Positions 7,510 to 15,609 of a DNA stretch of 47,876 bases are shown here, piece after piece. Location: the NCBI RefSeq assembly GCF_001418565.1, contig NZ_LIQQ01000005.1, positions 1-47,876 of the forward strand. The letters run 5' to 3'. The notes beneath the pieces are model-generated. The model made no database searches and had not been told where the DNA came from. It worked only from the letters and a program-made list of their open reading frames with translations. The position numbers and the translations under genes are program-made. The DNA comes from Streptomyces graminilatus (GTDB lineage: Bacteria > Actinomycetota > Actinomycetes > Streptomycetales > Streptomycetaceae). How positions within the stretch are numbered: the first letter of the stretch is position 1; each line of letters begins with the position of its first letter.

Positions 7510-8745
7510 CTATTGATCCACTTCGGATTCCACTCTTTCGGAGCGCAGGAGAAGCCTCTGCGCCTGATCCGTGGTGATGTGCGAGTACGCCGTGCTGACC
7601 CGCACGAGCCACGCTGCTTCACTGTCGGTGTCAACGAACGGCTTATCTCTCAGAGGCGCAGCAGCATGCTGACGGATTGGTGTGATGTCAGCGGCCAGGA
7701 GTGCCGCCTTAATCCAATACGCTTCTGCGGTCGGCTCAGGGTCAGAGTTTGAGGCGGTAATGTCCTCTGCGGCGAACATCAGGTTTCGTGGAGCATAATG
7801 GCGCAGCTTCTCGCAAGCGTCGGCAATATCCTGAGTCCATCGGTCCAGGCGGACGTCGATGGGGACGTGTATATGCACGAGTTCCGCAATGCGCCGCCCA
7901 GGTGGATACAGGCTCGTCCCAGGAAAAGCCTGCACCAGGTCAAACCAGAGCGGATAAGTCCTGTAGAGAGTTTTCCATGTCTTCCACCGGGCTACTGCCG
8001 CGCGGGTGGTGGGAATGCTCGCCCCTGCGGCAACGATCAGGAAGAGCAGGTCCATCCATATCGATGTGGCATCCACAAGGAACTGAACTGTGGAGAGGCT
8101 TAGGGGGAAGGCCACCTCAACCCAAAGGATGGTGATACGGGCCGCTGTATGGACCAGCCCCATCCACATCGAAATTCCCATCAAACCCAGCCCGACGCGC
8201 ATGCTCGTGCTCTCGGCCTGTCGCGCAGCTCTCGTCCACTGGTAACCGCAAACCGCGGTCGTGATAAGCGGGAAGAAGTAGAAGACGGTCATGTAGACCG
8301 CAGCTCCCCATTCTCCCGCATGGTCGATGAGGAAATTTTTGCTTGGCGTGTCGCGATCCACCACGGTGAAGAACAGGACCGTGAGCAGAATGACGCCTAT
8401 CGCCCCCGCCTTATACGATGCGCGGGCAATCCAGCGGGAGACCGCGACATGCCGAGGCACGACTGCCTCCGTGCTCTTTCCGTAGCTGGTGGCGACGTAA
8501 GTCAGGGCTGCCATGATCGCAGCCGTACTGGCAAAGTGCCTGAGGAGGGCGCTCAGGTCCACCACGGGAATGCGGTCCACCGCATTCATTGCTGCTGGCG
8601 TGTAGAGGCACAGGGCTATGGCGAATCCCGCATAGCCGCCCCAGAGCGCCCTGCGGTGAGAGTCACCGTACCGAACTGCAGGAAATCGCCAGATGGCGAT
8701 AACGGTCATGACTGCCGCAGTCAGATATTGAAAGTATTCGTACAC
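7510..8745 (-). CDS. MAB_1171c-type seven-helix membrane protein (putative transporter)
   Basis: 411 residues from GTG 8745. The first 240 residues hold about seven hydrophobic helices (for example YLTAAVMTVIAIWRF, GVILLTVLFFTVV, YMTVFYFFPLITTAV, LVDATSIWMDLLFLIVAAGA). A cytosolic C-terminal domain follows (WFDLVQAFPGTSLYPPGRRI, then VPIDVRLDRWTQDIADACEKL), the layout of the MAB_1171c family. Members are regularly found next to ImmA/IrrE peptidases, as here. Function in the family is not established; transporter is a label only. Third-position GC is lower than in neighbouring genes, which hints at transfer. No clear ribosome site precedes the GTG. Confidence 0.75.
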   Translation of the reverse strand: MYEYFQYLTAAVMTVIAIWRFPAVRYGDSHRRALWGGYAGFAIALCLYTPAAMNAVDRIPVVDLSALLRHFASTAAIMAALTYVATSYGKSTEAVVPRHVAVSRWIARASYKAGAIGVILLTVLFFTVVDRDTPSKNFLIDHAGEWGAAVYMTVFYFFPLITTAVCGYQWTRAARQAESTSMRVGLGLMGISMWMGLVHTAARITILWVEVAFPLSLSTVQFLVDATSIWMDLLFLIVAAGASIPTTRAAVARWKTWKTLYRTYPLWFDLVQAFPGTSLYPPGRRIAELVHIHVPIDVRLDRWTQDIADACEKLRHYAPRNLMFAAEDITASNSDPEPTAEAYWIKAALLAADITPIRQHAAAPLRDKPFVDTDSEAAWLVRVSTAYSHITTDQAQRLLLRSERVESEVDQ

Positions 8746-8892
8746 GGAACCAGTGGATCTCTACGCGGGCTGCATTTTGTCGACCCGCAAGGTCGGTTGA
8801 GTGCAGACGTGATTGCCAGTAAGCGGACTGCGGGGGCGCGGCGGAGGTCGCGAGGCCGGAAATATGCCTAGGTCCTCGCCAAGTGCTCGCGG

Positions 8893-9447
8893 CTAGATTC
8901 GACGCCGTGGAGGAGCGACTGGGTGAGCAAGCGAATTCTCTAGAAGGCTTACCATGTCATCTCCTGTGACCGACTGTCGGCGCGCCAATCGCTTTATCAA
9001 CGAGGCCGAAAGCTCGGCTTGCTTCTCTTCGGGGCTATCGAAATCGACGCGCCCTTGGACCAGGGTCGACGGAAAACGTCGAAGGACTTCCTGGCGAATT
9101 CGTTCAGGGACGTATCGCTCGATCTCGACAGCCGTCAGGCAAGTCCCGTGATCCAGCCATTCGTGTACGAGCTCATGGAGAATTATGTGCTCGGTTTGAT
9201 TTCGACTTGAGCGGCGACGATAGAGAATGATCGTGAACTCCGGCGCTTTGACCCGAAGACCGCACGCTGCGCCCAGACCTTCGTCGGGGTCACCCAGTGG
9301 CACTAGCCGAATCTGGCGACCCAGCAGGACTTCCATATTCCGCACCAGGGCCTCAACGCTGAAAGGCGTGGGGATAGGGAGGCCCACGAGCAGTCTTTCG
9401 CATTCCTTCATGAAGGCACGCTGTGAAGGGCCTCGACGCCAACGCAT
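8893..9447 (-). CDS. ImmA/IrrE-family metallopeptidase
   Basis: 184 residues from ATG 9447 with GGGAG about 6 nt upstream. The zinc motif is HELVH at residues 91-95 (context HIILHELVHEWLDHGT), and a downstream glutamate in EKQAELSAS (about E145) is a plausible third ligand. The family cleaves XRE-type repressors. The gene is followed at 145 bp by the MAB_1171c-type membrane protein on the same strand, a pairing widespread in actinobacteria. The likely substrate is an XRE regulator, several of which lie nearby, but nothing in the sequence says which. Confidence 0.8.
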   Translation of the reverse strand: MRWRRGPSQRAFMKECERLLVGLPIPTPFSVEALVRNMEVLLGRQIRLVPLGDPDEGLGAACGLRVKAPEFTIILYRRRSSRNQTEHIILHELVHEWLDHGTCLTAVEIERYVPERIRQEVLRRFPSTLVQGRVDFDSPEEKQAELSASLIKRLARRQSVTGDDMVSLLENSLAHPVAPPRRRI

Positions 9448-9791
9448 AGTCGCTCCCTAGAAATACCACCGATATTTGCCGCCAGCTCAATCCCGATACT
9501 CGTACGCGAGGCGCTGGTAGCCAGGAACTTGCGCCTTGGGGTGCGTGGCGGTCGGCCAGCACGCCTGTCTGCGCCTGACTCTACAAGGACGAAACCGTGA
9601 TCCACACGGGAGGGACATGTAGCGAAGGTCACCCATGCGATAGACCACAAACTGGGCACCAAGATCGAAATTGAGCGACGGCCCTTAATTGATCTTTGAA
9701 TGCCTCTGAGGGGAGGCGGGGCCAGCCTGCCTTGTCAGGTCCATTTCGGTCGCTGCGGGGGCACCTCTAAAGGCGCGGAAGGAAGAGAGCC
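9448..9791. other. Gene-free stretch between the peptidase and the IS element
   Basis: 344 bp. It contains the promoter region of the leftward peptidase gene and ends at the IS target site. I see no supported gene, strong hairpin or repeat. Confidence 0.4.
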
Positions 9792-9794
9792 TTA

Positions 9795-9821
9795 GTAGCT
9801 GTTGTCTTTCCGGGCTTGAGG
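9795..9821. repeat. IS left terminal inverted repeat
   Basis: Begins GTAGCTGTTGTCTTTCCGGG and matches the right end at 23 of 27 positions. The 3 bp outside (9792-9794) are TTA. Confidence 0.8.
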
Positions 9822-9906
9822 ACTGCGTTTTCGCTGGTCGGGCATAGGGCGGGCGTTCCCGTGGGAGTGGTGGCATGTCGTGTCGTCGCTGCGGTGGAGG
9901 TCGTGG

Positions 9907-10455
9907 ATGCCGTCGGTCGTGGGGTTGCTGGAACAGCGCGAGGTCGCCGCCCGCCGTCGCGTGGATGGGCTGAGGGAGGAGGCCGACCGCATCCAGGCCG
10001 AACTGGCTGTGGCCGAGCGGGAATGGCAGGAGTGGGCCATCGCCCGCTCGCGGGTCGGCGAGGTACTGGCCCCCGTGGACGAGCCCGGGCAAAGCCACGC
10101 CCAGACCGATGGGACAGCGCCGGCCATGGGACAGGCCGAGGAGACATCGTCAGCGCCGACCGCGGCGAAGTCGAAGTCGCAGGTGCCGGTGTGGTGTGAG
10201 GGGCTGGCCTGGGCGGTGCTGTCGGTGGACTATCAGCGCATCCTCACCGCGCTCGCAGACCGGGACCGGCTCCATCAAGGTCCGCTGACCTGCCAGGAGA
10301 TGGCCGCGGTGTTCGGCATGGACGTGGTGCCGGCGCGGGTGGAGGCATTGCGGTCGAAGGCGAAACGCCTGGTCGCGCGGGGCTGGCTGGCCGAGCGGGA
10401 GCCGGGCCGGTTCACGCTCACTGCGGGTGTGGCCGGGCCAGGCGGCGGGTCATGA
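9907..10455 (+). CDS. IS-borne accessory protein, coiled coil plus winged-helix-like end
   Basis: 182 residues from ATG 9907 with GGAGG 6 nt upstream. Residues about 5-50 are a charged coiled coil (LEQREVAARRRVDGLREEAD). A Ser/Thr/Ala/Lys linker follows. The C-terminal 75 residues (WAVLSVDYQRILTAL, then QEMAAVFGMDVVPARVEALRSK and ARGWLAEREPGRFTL) look like a winged-helix DNA-binding domain. It lies wholly inside the IS terminal repeats and runs tail-to-tail into the transposase gene. I recall similar proteins being annotated as hypothetical beside Streptomyces transposases. Possible roles are transposition regulator or target-choice factor; neither is shown. Confidence 0.75.
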   Translation: MPSVVGLLEQREVAARRRVDGLREEADRIQAELAVAEREWQEWAIARSRVGEVLAPVDEPGQSHAQTDGTAPAMGQAEETSSAPTAAKSKSQVPVWCEGLAWAVLSVDYQRILTALADRDRLHQGPLTCQEMAAVFGMDVVPARVEALRSKAKRLVARGWLAEREPGRFTLTAGVAGPGGGS

Positions 10456-11329
10456 GCAGGATCATCGACCAGTAGATCATCGCTTCGGCACTGGTGGTGC
10501 GGCGCTCGTAGTCGCGCGCCAGGCGGCGGGTGCGCATCAGGTGGGCGAAGAGGCGCTCGACGATCCACCGCTTGGGCAGGACCACGAAGCCGCGCATGTC
10601 GTCGCTGCGTTTGACGATCGCCAGGACCAGGGCGAGCACGGTGAGGCAGTGGGCGACGAGGCTGCCGGTGTAGCCGCCGTCGGCCCAGATCAGTTCCAAC
10701 CGGTGGTGCGCGTCGGCGACTTGCCGCAGCAGGACCTGTGCGGCGGCGCGGTCGCCGGTGTCCGCGGCGGTGACCATCACGCCCAGCAGCAGGCCGAGCG
10801 TGTCGACCACGACGTGCCGCTTGCGCCCGTTGACCAGCTTTCCGCCGTCGAAGCCGCGGCTGTCGGAGCCGACGACGGCGTCCGCCTTGACGGACTGCGA
10901 GTCGATCACCCCGGCCGTCGGCTCCACGTCTCGGCCCACCCTCTCGCGGACCTTGGCGCGCAGCCGGTCGTGGAACTCCTTGACCAGCAGGTGATCGCGC
11001 CAGCGGCGGAAGAACGCGTAGACGCGGTCCCACGGCGGGAAGTCGGCGGGCATCGCCCGCCACTTGATGCCGTTGTCGGCGAGGTAGCGGATTGCATCGA
11101 GTATTGCCCGGTGGCAGTACGCCTCCGGCTGCCCTCCCCGGCCCCGCAGCCAGCCCGGCACCGGCAGCAGCGGTCGGACCACGGCCCACTCCGCGTCCGT
11201 CATGTCCGAGGGATACCGCCGAACACGTTCCGGGTGATCGGCCGCGTTTCCGAACCGGTGAGCGACACAATCACACGTCAGTGCAGCCGAGTTGAACTCC
11301 ACCGGCGTGAGCACGTAGAACTGCGGCAA
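10418..11329 (-). CDS. IS5-family DDE transposase
   Basis: 303 residues from TTG 11329, preceded by AGGAG with suitable spacing; an internal ATG gives the alternative start MTDAEWAVV. The N-terminal part has the IS5-like LSDAEW-type head and GIKWRAMPADFPPWDRVYAFFRRW. Catalytic residues are D143 in VIDSQSVK, D217 in IWADGGYTG and E258 in WIVERLFAH, followed by the R..Y motif region RRLARDYERR. The frame is uninterrupted. Its last 38 bp overlap the 3' end of the convergent accessory gene. Confidence 0.92.
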   Translation of the reverse strand: MPQFYVLTPVEFNSAALTCDCVAHRFGNAADHPERVRRYPSDMTDAEWAVVRPLLPVPGWLRGRGGQPEAYCHRAILDAIRYLADNGIKWRAMPADFPPWDRVYAFFRRWRDHLLVKEFHDRLRAKVRERVGRDVEPTAGVIDSQSVKADAVVGSDSRGFDGGKLVNGRKRHVVVDTLGLLLGVMVTAADTGDRAAAQVLLRQVADAHHRLELIWADGGYTGSLVAHCLTVLALVLAIVKRSDDMRGFVVLPKRWIVERLFAHLMRTRRLARDYERRTTSAEAMIYWSMILLMTRRLARPHPQ

Positions 11330-11442
11330 CAGGGTCTCCTGGATCTCGGTTGGCTTCGCAACCCCGAGCTACCAAGAGGCCCTGCCTTCATGCCCGCAGC
11401 CGGCGGCAACCACCCGATCGAGACTCCCGTTCGACACACACC

Positions 11443-11469
11443 CCTCAAGATCGGAACGACAACAGCTAA
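11443..11469. repeat. IS right terminal inverted repeat
   Basis: Reverse complement of the left end with four mismatches (CCTCAAG at the inner edge, ACAACAGCTAA at the outer). Followed by TTA at 11470-11472. Confidence 0.8.
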
Positions 11470-11632
11470 TTAGCGAACCCTGACTTCGTTCTTCAGATCC
11501 CGCACCCGAGCGCGCTGTACGGATCTCCGGCGTCGGCCATCACCGCACCAAGTCGAACGTCGTATTGGTGCGGGCTGCCGGCGGTCCGGATCCCGGCAAG
11601 TAGGGCGATAGGACGCGGCGTTGCCCAGCGGT

Positions 11633-12070
11633 CTACAGCAGGGCGTTCGACAGCAGGTTGGTGCTCGGTTCGGTGCCAGCGCCGATGACGAGCAGGATTT
11701 GCTGGATCATCTCGGCGTCGGTCAGCCGGGCCGGGTGGGCCAGCAGCCAGGAGGTGACGTCCGCCCCGGGCTGACGGCGCTTGAGGTGCGCCAGTTCCAG
11801 GCAGGCGGCCCCCACAGCTCGGCATTGGCCTGGACGGCGTCCTGCGCGGTGTCGAACAGCTGGACCAGGGCCTGCACGATGCGCCGACCGATGTCAGGTG
11901 GGCTGCCGAACATCTCGAACAGCACCTGCATGGGCAGTTGGGCCGCGAAGTCGCGCACCAGGTCGGCGTGTCCCTGGAGGGCGATGCCGTCGATGAGGAC
12001 ATCTGCGATCCGGGTGACGGTGGTGGCCAGGGCGTGGATGTCGACCAGTTCGAGGCTGTCGGTAGACCGC
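11633..12070 (-). pseudogene. Broken cytochrome P450 remnant (conservon CYP type)
   Basis: Two adjacent frames on the minus strand together resemble residues about 120-265 of the P450 at 35888. The first (about 12070-11820) reads LALATTV-like helix sequence through GHADLVRDFAAQLPMQVLFEM and SPPDIGRR. A frameshift near 11815 leads to the second, LAHLKRRQPGADVTSWLLAH through LLVIGAGTEPSTNLLSNALL, then a stop at 11635-11633. The N-terminus, K-helix and heme-cysteine region are missing. The GAGTEP motif corresponds to GAGIEP in the intact homologue. This is a decayed copy, perhaps left from a second conservon. The IS end lies 164 bp away. Confidence 0.75.
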
Positions 12071-12080
12071 GCTTCCCATC

Positions 12081-12132
12081 CTTACCTAGGGCTGACCCGT
12101 AACTGCTGGTCACGGGCCAGCCCTTAGGTGAG
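12081..12132. terminator. Imperfect long hairpin between the P450 remnant and the operator
   Basis: CTTACCTAGGGCTGACCCGT (12081-12100) pairs imperfectly with 12112-12132 (ACGGGCCAGCCCTTAGGTGA). No T-run. It may be a terminator or the footprint of a lost mobile element. Confidence 0.4.
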
Positions 12133-12154
12133 CGGCTGGCGCAGTCTCGTTGAC

Positions 12155-12182
12155 ATTCCTCTGGTGATATCACCAGAGGAAT
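12155..12182. promoter_or_regulatory. 28-bp perfect palindrome with GTGATATCAC core (operator)
   Basis: A perfect 28-bp palindrome (left half ATTCCTCTGGTGAT) whose centre GTGATATCAC, at 12164-12173, recurs at 25998 and 32230 and, with one change, at 20483. A TTGACA (12150-12155) abuts it and could be a -35 element. The ATPase gene at 12351 is the first gene downstream. Likely bound by one of the zinc-ribbon XRE regulators in this window; the assignment is inference. Confidence 0.7.
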
Positions 12183-12350
12183 AGGGAGTCGGGCTGCCTG
12201 TGCCCGATGGTGGTCATCCGCCACTTGCCGGGCTCTTTCCGGATCTCCCGGTTGCCCTTCGGGGCTGCCCGGTGAGGTCGGCGAGCGATCCGTTCACTTA
12301 TAGGAGATCGCGTTGGCGCCCTAGCCCCTGCCCATCGAGAGGTTCCAGCT

Positions 12351-12902
12351 ATGTCTCGCCCGCTCGAAGAATCGCCCTACGCGTTCACCGTCCCGCCTCT
12401 GGTCGAAGCGGTGCCAGCAGCACGGGACCGTGTTGCGGACCGCGCTCGGCGGCTTGGGCTGAGTCTGGGCGAGGAACTGATCCACGACTTGAAGCTGCTC
12501 ACCGGGGAACTGGTCGCGAACTCGGTCACGCACACGAAAGCCGCGTGCGTGGTGTGCGTACGGTGGGCAGGAGAGCGGCTCCGCGTGGAAGTCACTGACG
12601 CCGATCCCACTCCGGTGACTCCGGCACAGGCACTGTCCACGGACGAGCATGGCCGCGGCCTATTCCTCGTCGCCGCATTGGCAACGGAGTGGGGGTCGAA
12701 CCCATGCACAGCGGGGAAGATCACTTGGTTCGAACTGGCGATCCCCACCTCTACGAAGCAGGCCGCAACCTTGACGTCCTCGCAGGGCGACGTGCCTGCA
12801 GAGAGGGCGATCGTCACCTGTGCCGGCAGCGCCCACCTGGCTGTAGCGGAAGCCGTACCAATAGCCGATGTACGTCCGCGAGTTGAGCATCAAGCGGCCT
12901 GA
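12351..12902 (+). CDS. SpoIIAB/RsbW-like ATP-binding protein (HATPase_c_2)
   Basis: 183 residues from ATG 12351 with GAGAGG upstream. The ATP-binding motifs are intact: N box GELVANSVTHT, G1 VTDADPTP, G2 EHGRGLFLVAALA, ending KITWFELAIP. Such small kinases are anti-sigma-factor-like proteins abundant in Streptomyces, often near XRE regulators. The C-terminal 50 residues beyond the fold look unstructured. A palindromic operator lies 170 bp upstream, and no partner sigma or anti-anti-sigma gene is adjacent. A second, degenerate member lies at 26931. Confidence 0.8.
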   Translation: MSRPLEESPYAFTVPPLVEAVPAARDRVADRARRLGLSLGEELIHDLKLLTGELVANSVTHTKAACVVCVRWAGERLRVEVTDADPTPVTPAQALSTDEHGRGLFLVAALATEWGSNPCTAGKITWFELAIPTSTKQAATLTSSQGDVPAERAIVTCAGSAHLAVAEAVPIADVRPRVEHQAA

Positions 12903-13040
12903 GCGGCTTACGACCAGGCCGCTCTGGCATAGCCACCTGAAATGACCGCTCACCCGGACGGCCCCCTGTCGATGGACAGTGTTCCGGTCCCGTCGAAGAA
13001 TCCGCGTGCACCCTACGCAGGAAGTACGGATAGTGGCTGC

Positions 13041-13745
13041 ATGGATCCGGTTGCCGCAGCACGCGCTGTTGTAGAGGAACGTCATCCTGCCGCTCGGGCA
13101 GCGTTCCTCGGGGGCAGTGTCGTCACGGAGCGCCGCACGGCGACGTCTGACCTCGACATCGTGGTCTTGTTGCACGGAGCGCCGGCTCCTTACCGGGAGA
13201 GCCTTCAGCATGGCGAATGGCCGGTGGAGTTGTTCGTGCATACCGAGGAGACGTGGCACGCCTTCGTGGAGCGGGAGGTACGGAAGCGCCGGTCGCCGCT
13301 GCTGTGGATGTGCGCGGACGGACTGCTGCTCTTCGACAGGGACGGTGTTGGCGAGCGTCTCGCCTCCGAGGCACGGATGTTGGCCGCCGCAGGGCCACCC
13401 GCTGTGACTGTCGAGGAGCTTGAGGATTACCGCTATGCGATCACGGATCTCCTGGACGATCTTGCTGGAGGCGTCGATCAGGGCGAGCGGCTGTTTATCG
13501 CCACAGAACTGGCGCGCCGGACCGGCGAGCTGGCGTTGGCACTTGGCGGGGCGTGGAGTGGCGGCGGAAAGTGGCTGGCCCGCCGTCTTGAGATCACTGT
13601 GCCAGGGCTCGACGCGCGCGTGCATGACGCAGTCCGTGAGGCATTGGATGGGCGGTGTGAGGACCTTGTCGATGTGGTGGACGAGGTCCTGGCACAGGCA
13701 GGCGGGCGTTTGTGGGTCGGCTATCGGCGCAGCGGAACGGCGTGA
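13041..13745 (+). CDS. Nucleotidyltransferase-fold protein
   Basis: 234 residues when started at ATG 13041 (MDPVAAARAVVEERHP); ATG 12942 and 12972 are in frame and no start has a convincing ribosome site. The Pol-beta nucleotidyltransferase signature is clear: GGSVVTERRTATSDLDIVVL, with the two metal-binding aspartates in DLD. The remaining chain is helical (LEDYRYAITDLLDDLAGG; LFIATELARRTGELALALGG). Relatives include aminoglycoside adenylyltransferases and MNT-type antitoxins; the size fits a stand-alone enzyme. Convergent with the phosphotransferase at 13777, 31 bp away. Confidence 0.8.
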   Translation: MDPVAAARAVVEERHPAARAAFLGGSVVTERRTATSDLDIVVLLHGAPAPYRESLQHGEWPVELFVHTEETWHAFVEREVRKRRSPLLWMCADGLLLFDRDGVGERLASEARMLAAAGPPAVTVEELEDYRYAITDLLDDLAGGVDQGERLFIATELARRTGELALALGGAWSGGGKWLARRLEITVPGLDARVHDAVREALDGRCEDLVDVVDEVLAQAGGRLWVGYRRSGTA

Positions 13746-13776
13746 CTGATCCTGGCCCCTGGACGAATTTTGCCGG

Positions 13777-14763
13777 TCAGAACGTCCAGCTGCGACGGTT
13801 GGCCAGCCATCGCAGCGTGACCTCGCCGCACCAGGTCTGGTGCTGGCGAATGTACGGGGACCAGTCCGCTGGGGGTTGTGCTCCGGAGACCAGGAAGAAG
13901 CCTGAGAGTGCGGCCAGGGCCGCATCGAGCTGCTGATCGTCGACTTCTCGGGCCGTGGGGTGGCTCGTGAAGAGGGCCGTGGCATCGTGTCCGTCGGCGT
14001 GCGCTGTGGCCAGGAGGAGCACGAGGTCAAACCAACTCGCCCCGAGGCACGGCCAGTTCCAGTCGCAGATCCACGCAGCTCCGTTCGTGTCGAGCAGGAC
14101 GTTGTCCTGGCGCAGGTCGTGGTGGAGGACTGCATCGCCAGCCACAGCCTGTCGCCATTGGGTTTCCAAGGCAGCCAAGGTTTCCAGCCGGTTGGTCGGC
14201 ACCCATGCCGGCAGGGCTTCCACACTGGAAGTGCCGCTGACGAGGCCGCGCCAGTCGGCGAAGTCGTTGCCGTCACCGATCGACTTGAGGCCGACCTGCT
14301 GGAGTGTCTCGGAGGGCGTGGAGAGTGCTTCAGCCGTGACCGTGTAGGCGTCAAGCGTCGCTGCGAGTTCGTCAGCGTTCCACGGCGCGCTGGGCATGCG
14401 GCCTCCATTGACCGCATCGAATCCCAGGACGATCCACCCGTCTGCCTGTTCCTCGATCCACCGCAGGCGGGGCGCCGGAACCTCTGCGGGGAGCGCCGTG
14501 TTGATCAGCGCCTCCTGCCGGTAGCAGTCGGCAATCACGGTGTTGTCCAGGGCGTTGGCCGCCTTGACGAACTCGGACCCGTTGGCGCCATGGAGCACGG
14601 CGGCGAAGCCGCTGGTGAACCCGCTTCCGGCGCTCGGCCCGGCATCCACCGTGCCGCCCAGGCGTCGGGAGACAAGCCGACGGACGTCCCGTGGCAGGTC
14701 GGCCCAGCGCGGGCGTACGGCTGTGGAGCTGTACTGGAGGCGCGGGGTGATCGTGTTCGGCAT
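13777..14763 (-). CDS. APH-fold phosphotransferase
   Basis: 328 residues. The Brenner-type catalytic loop is VLHHDLRQDNVLL, and the metal-binding Asp is in ICDWNWP; the N-terminal lobe has SGFTSGFAAVLH (loop) and EFVKAAN (Lys). This is a full-length member of the aminoglycoside/choline-kinase-like family. The substrate cannot be told from sequence. The upstream 140 bp should carry its promoter. It is one of four APH-fold proteins in the window, and the others are not close copies. Confidence 0.82.
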   Translation of the reverse strand: MPNTITPRLQYSSTAVRPRWADLPRDVRRLVSRRLGGTVDAGPSAGSGFTSGFAAVLHGANGSEFVKAANALDNTVIADCYRQEALINTALPAEVPAPRLRWIEEQADGWIVLGFDAVNGGRMPSAPWNADELAATLDAYTVTAEALSTPSETLQQVGLKSIGDGNDFADWRGLVSGTSSVEALPAWVPTNRLETLAALETQWRQAVAGDAVLHHDLRQDNVLLDTNGAAWICDWNWPCLGASWFDLVLLLATAHADGHDATALFTSHPTAREVDDQQLDAALAALSGFFLVSGAQPPADWSPYIRQHQTWCGEVTLRWLANRRSWTF

Positions 14764-14904
14764 TCCCTCAGCGTGAGGGAATTGCGGTCTCTGGCGCCAC
14801 CGAGTTCCGGTGTCCGTCCCTCCCGATCCACCCAGTGGGGGCCACCACCCCGCAAGCGATCTCCACGGCAGACAGCGGAGGCTGCAGACACACTCGTGGA
14901 GAGA

Positions 14905-15609
14905 TCAGGAAGCCTCTTCCGGGCGTCTTCTTGCCGACCGTCGGCGGGGCACACCGCCGCCGGTCCCGCTCAAGGACAGGAGCGATTCCAGTGGCGCTCC
15001 GCTATTCCAGGAGCCGAACAAGTTGCGGTTCAGAGCTACGATTTGGTGCTTGATCGCGAGGCCTCGTGCAGCTTTGCCGTACTCGCAGGTGGCAACGAAC
15101 AGGGCGACGTCCGCGTGGTGTTCGTTGAAGGCCATGCCGACGAACTTCTGCATGTCGCCACTGGGAACCGTGCGGTGGGGCGCGTAATGCTTGACCTGTA
15201 CGACCAAGCGCCGCCCGTCGGGCATGTTACCGAGGATGTCTGCGGCAAGGTCCCCTGAGCCGCCGACCACGGCGACGTTGGTGCAACCGTCTCGGCGGCA
15301 CAACTCGGCCACGTAGTGTTCGAAGTCCTGCCAGGTCATGGCGTCGATGGTGGTCATGGAGCGTTCCAGTTCCATGCGCCGGTCCTGTTCGCGCCACGTG
15401 CGGTCGCCGGCACGCTCTCGTTTGTGGGCCTTCCACAGAAGCCAGGCGGCGACACCCGCGGTCCCTGTTCCGGCGAGGCCCAGCAGGAGCCACGGCGACT
15501 GCCAAAGGACGAAGAGCACTGCCGCGAGCCCGGCCGCCGCTATGCCTGCCCGTTGGCGTAGTTCTCGCTGCCGCTGCGCCTTGGTGCGGCGTCCCTTCCG
15601 CTTGGGCAT
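14905..15609 (-). CDS. Membrane-anchored Mrr-like restriction endonuclease-fold protein
   Basis: 234 residues from ATG 15609 with a purine-rich site upstream. A basic start (MPKRKGRRTKAQRQREL) is followed by two hydrophobic helices at about 21-60 (AGIAAAGLAAVLFVLW; LLLGLAGTGTAGVAAWLLW). The nuclease domain starts at MTWQDFEHYVAEL (E97), continues GGSGDLAADI (D124) and has QVK (Q138, K140), the Mrr_cat motif set E-D-QxK. Predicted to cut DNA, but anchored to the membrane rather than part of a restriction-modification operon; no methyltransferase is adjacent. Proteins of this type are common in Streptomyces and poorly characterised. Confidence 0.8.
   Translation of the reverse strand: MPKRKGRRTKAQRQRELRQRAGIAAAGLAAVLFVLWQSPWLLLGLAGTGTAGVAAWLLWKAHKRERAGDRTWREQDRRMELERSMTTIDAMTWQDFEHYVAELCRRDGCTNVAVVGGSGDLAADILGNMPDGRRLVVQVKHYAPHRTVPSGDMQKFVGMAFNEHHADVALFVATCEYGKAARGLAIKHQIVALNRNLFGSWNSGAPLESLLSLSGTGGGVPRRRSARRRPEEAS

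Larger units (their letters stand above)
9795..11469. mobile_element. IS5-family insertion sequence with accessory gene
   Basis: Both ends are visible. The left 27 bp (9795-9821) and right 27 bp (11443-11469, reversed) match at 23 positions, sharing TAGCTGTTGTC, TTCCG and CTTGAGG. They are flanked by TTA on each side (9792-9794 and 11470-11472), consistent with a TNA-type 3-bp target duplication used by some IS5 subgroups. The 1675-bp element carries a DDE transposase on the minus strand and a second gene on the plus strand whose 3' end overlaps the transposase 3' end by 38 bp. Both frames look intact, so the copy may be active. Confidence 0.85.
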
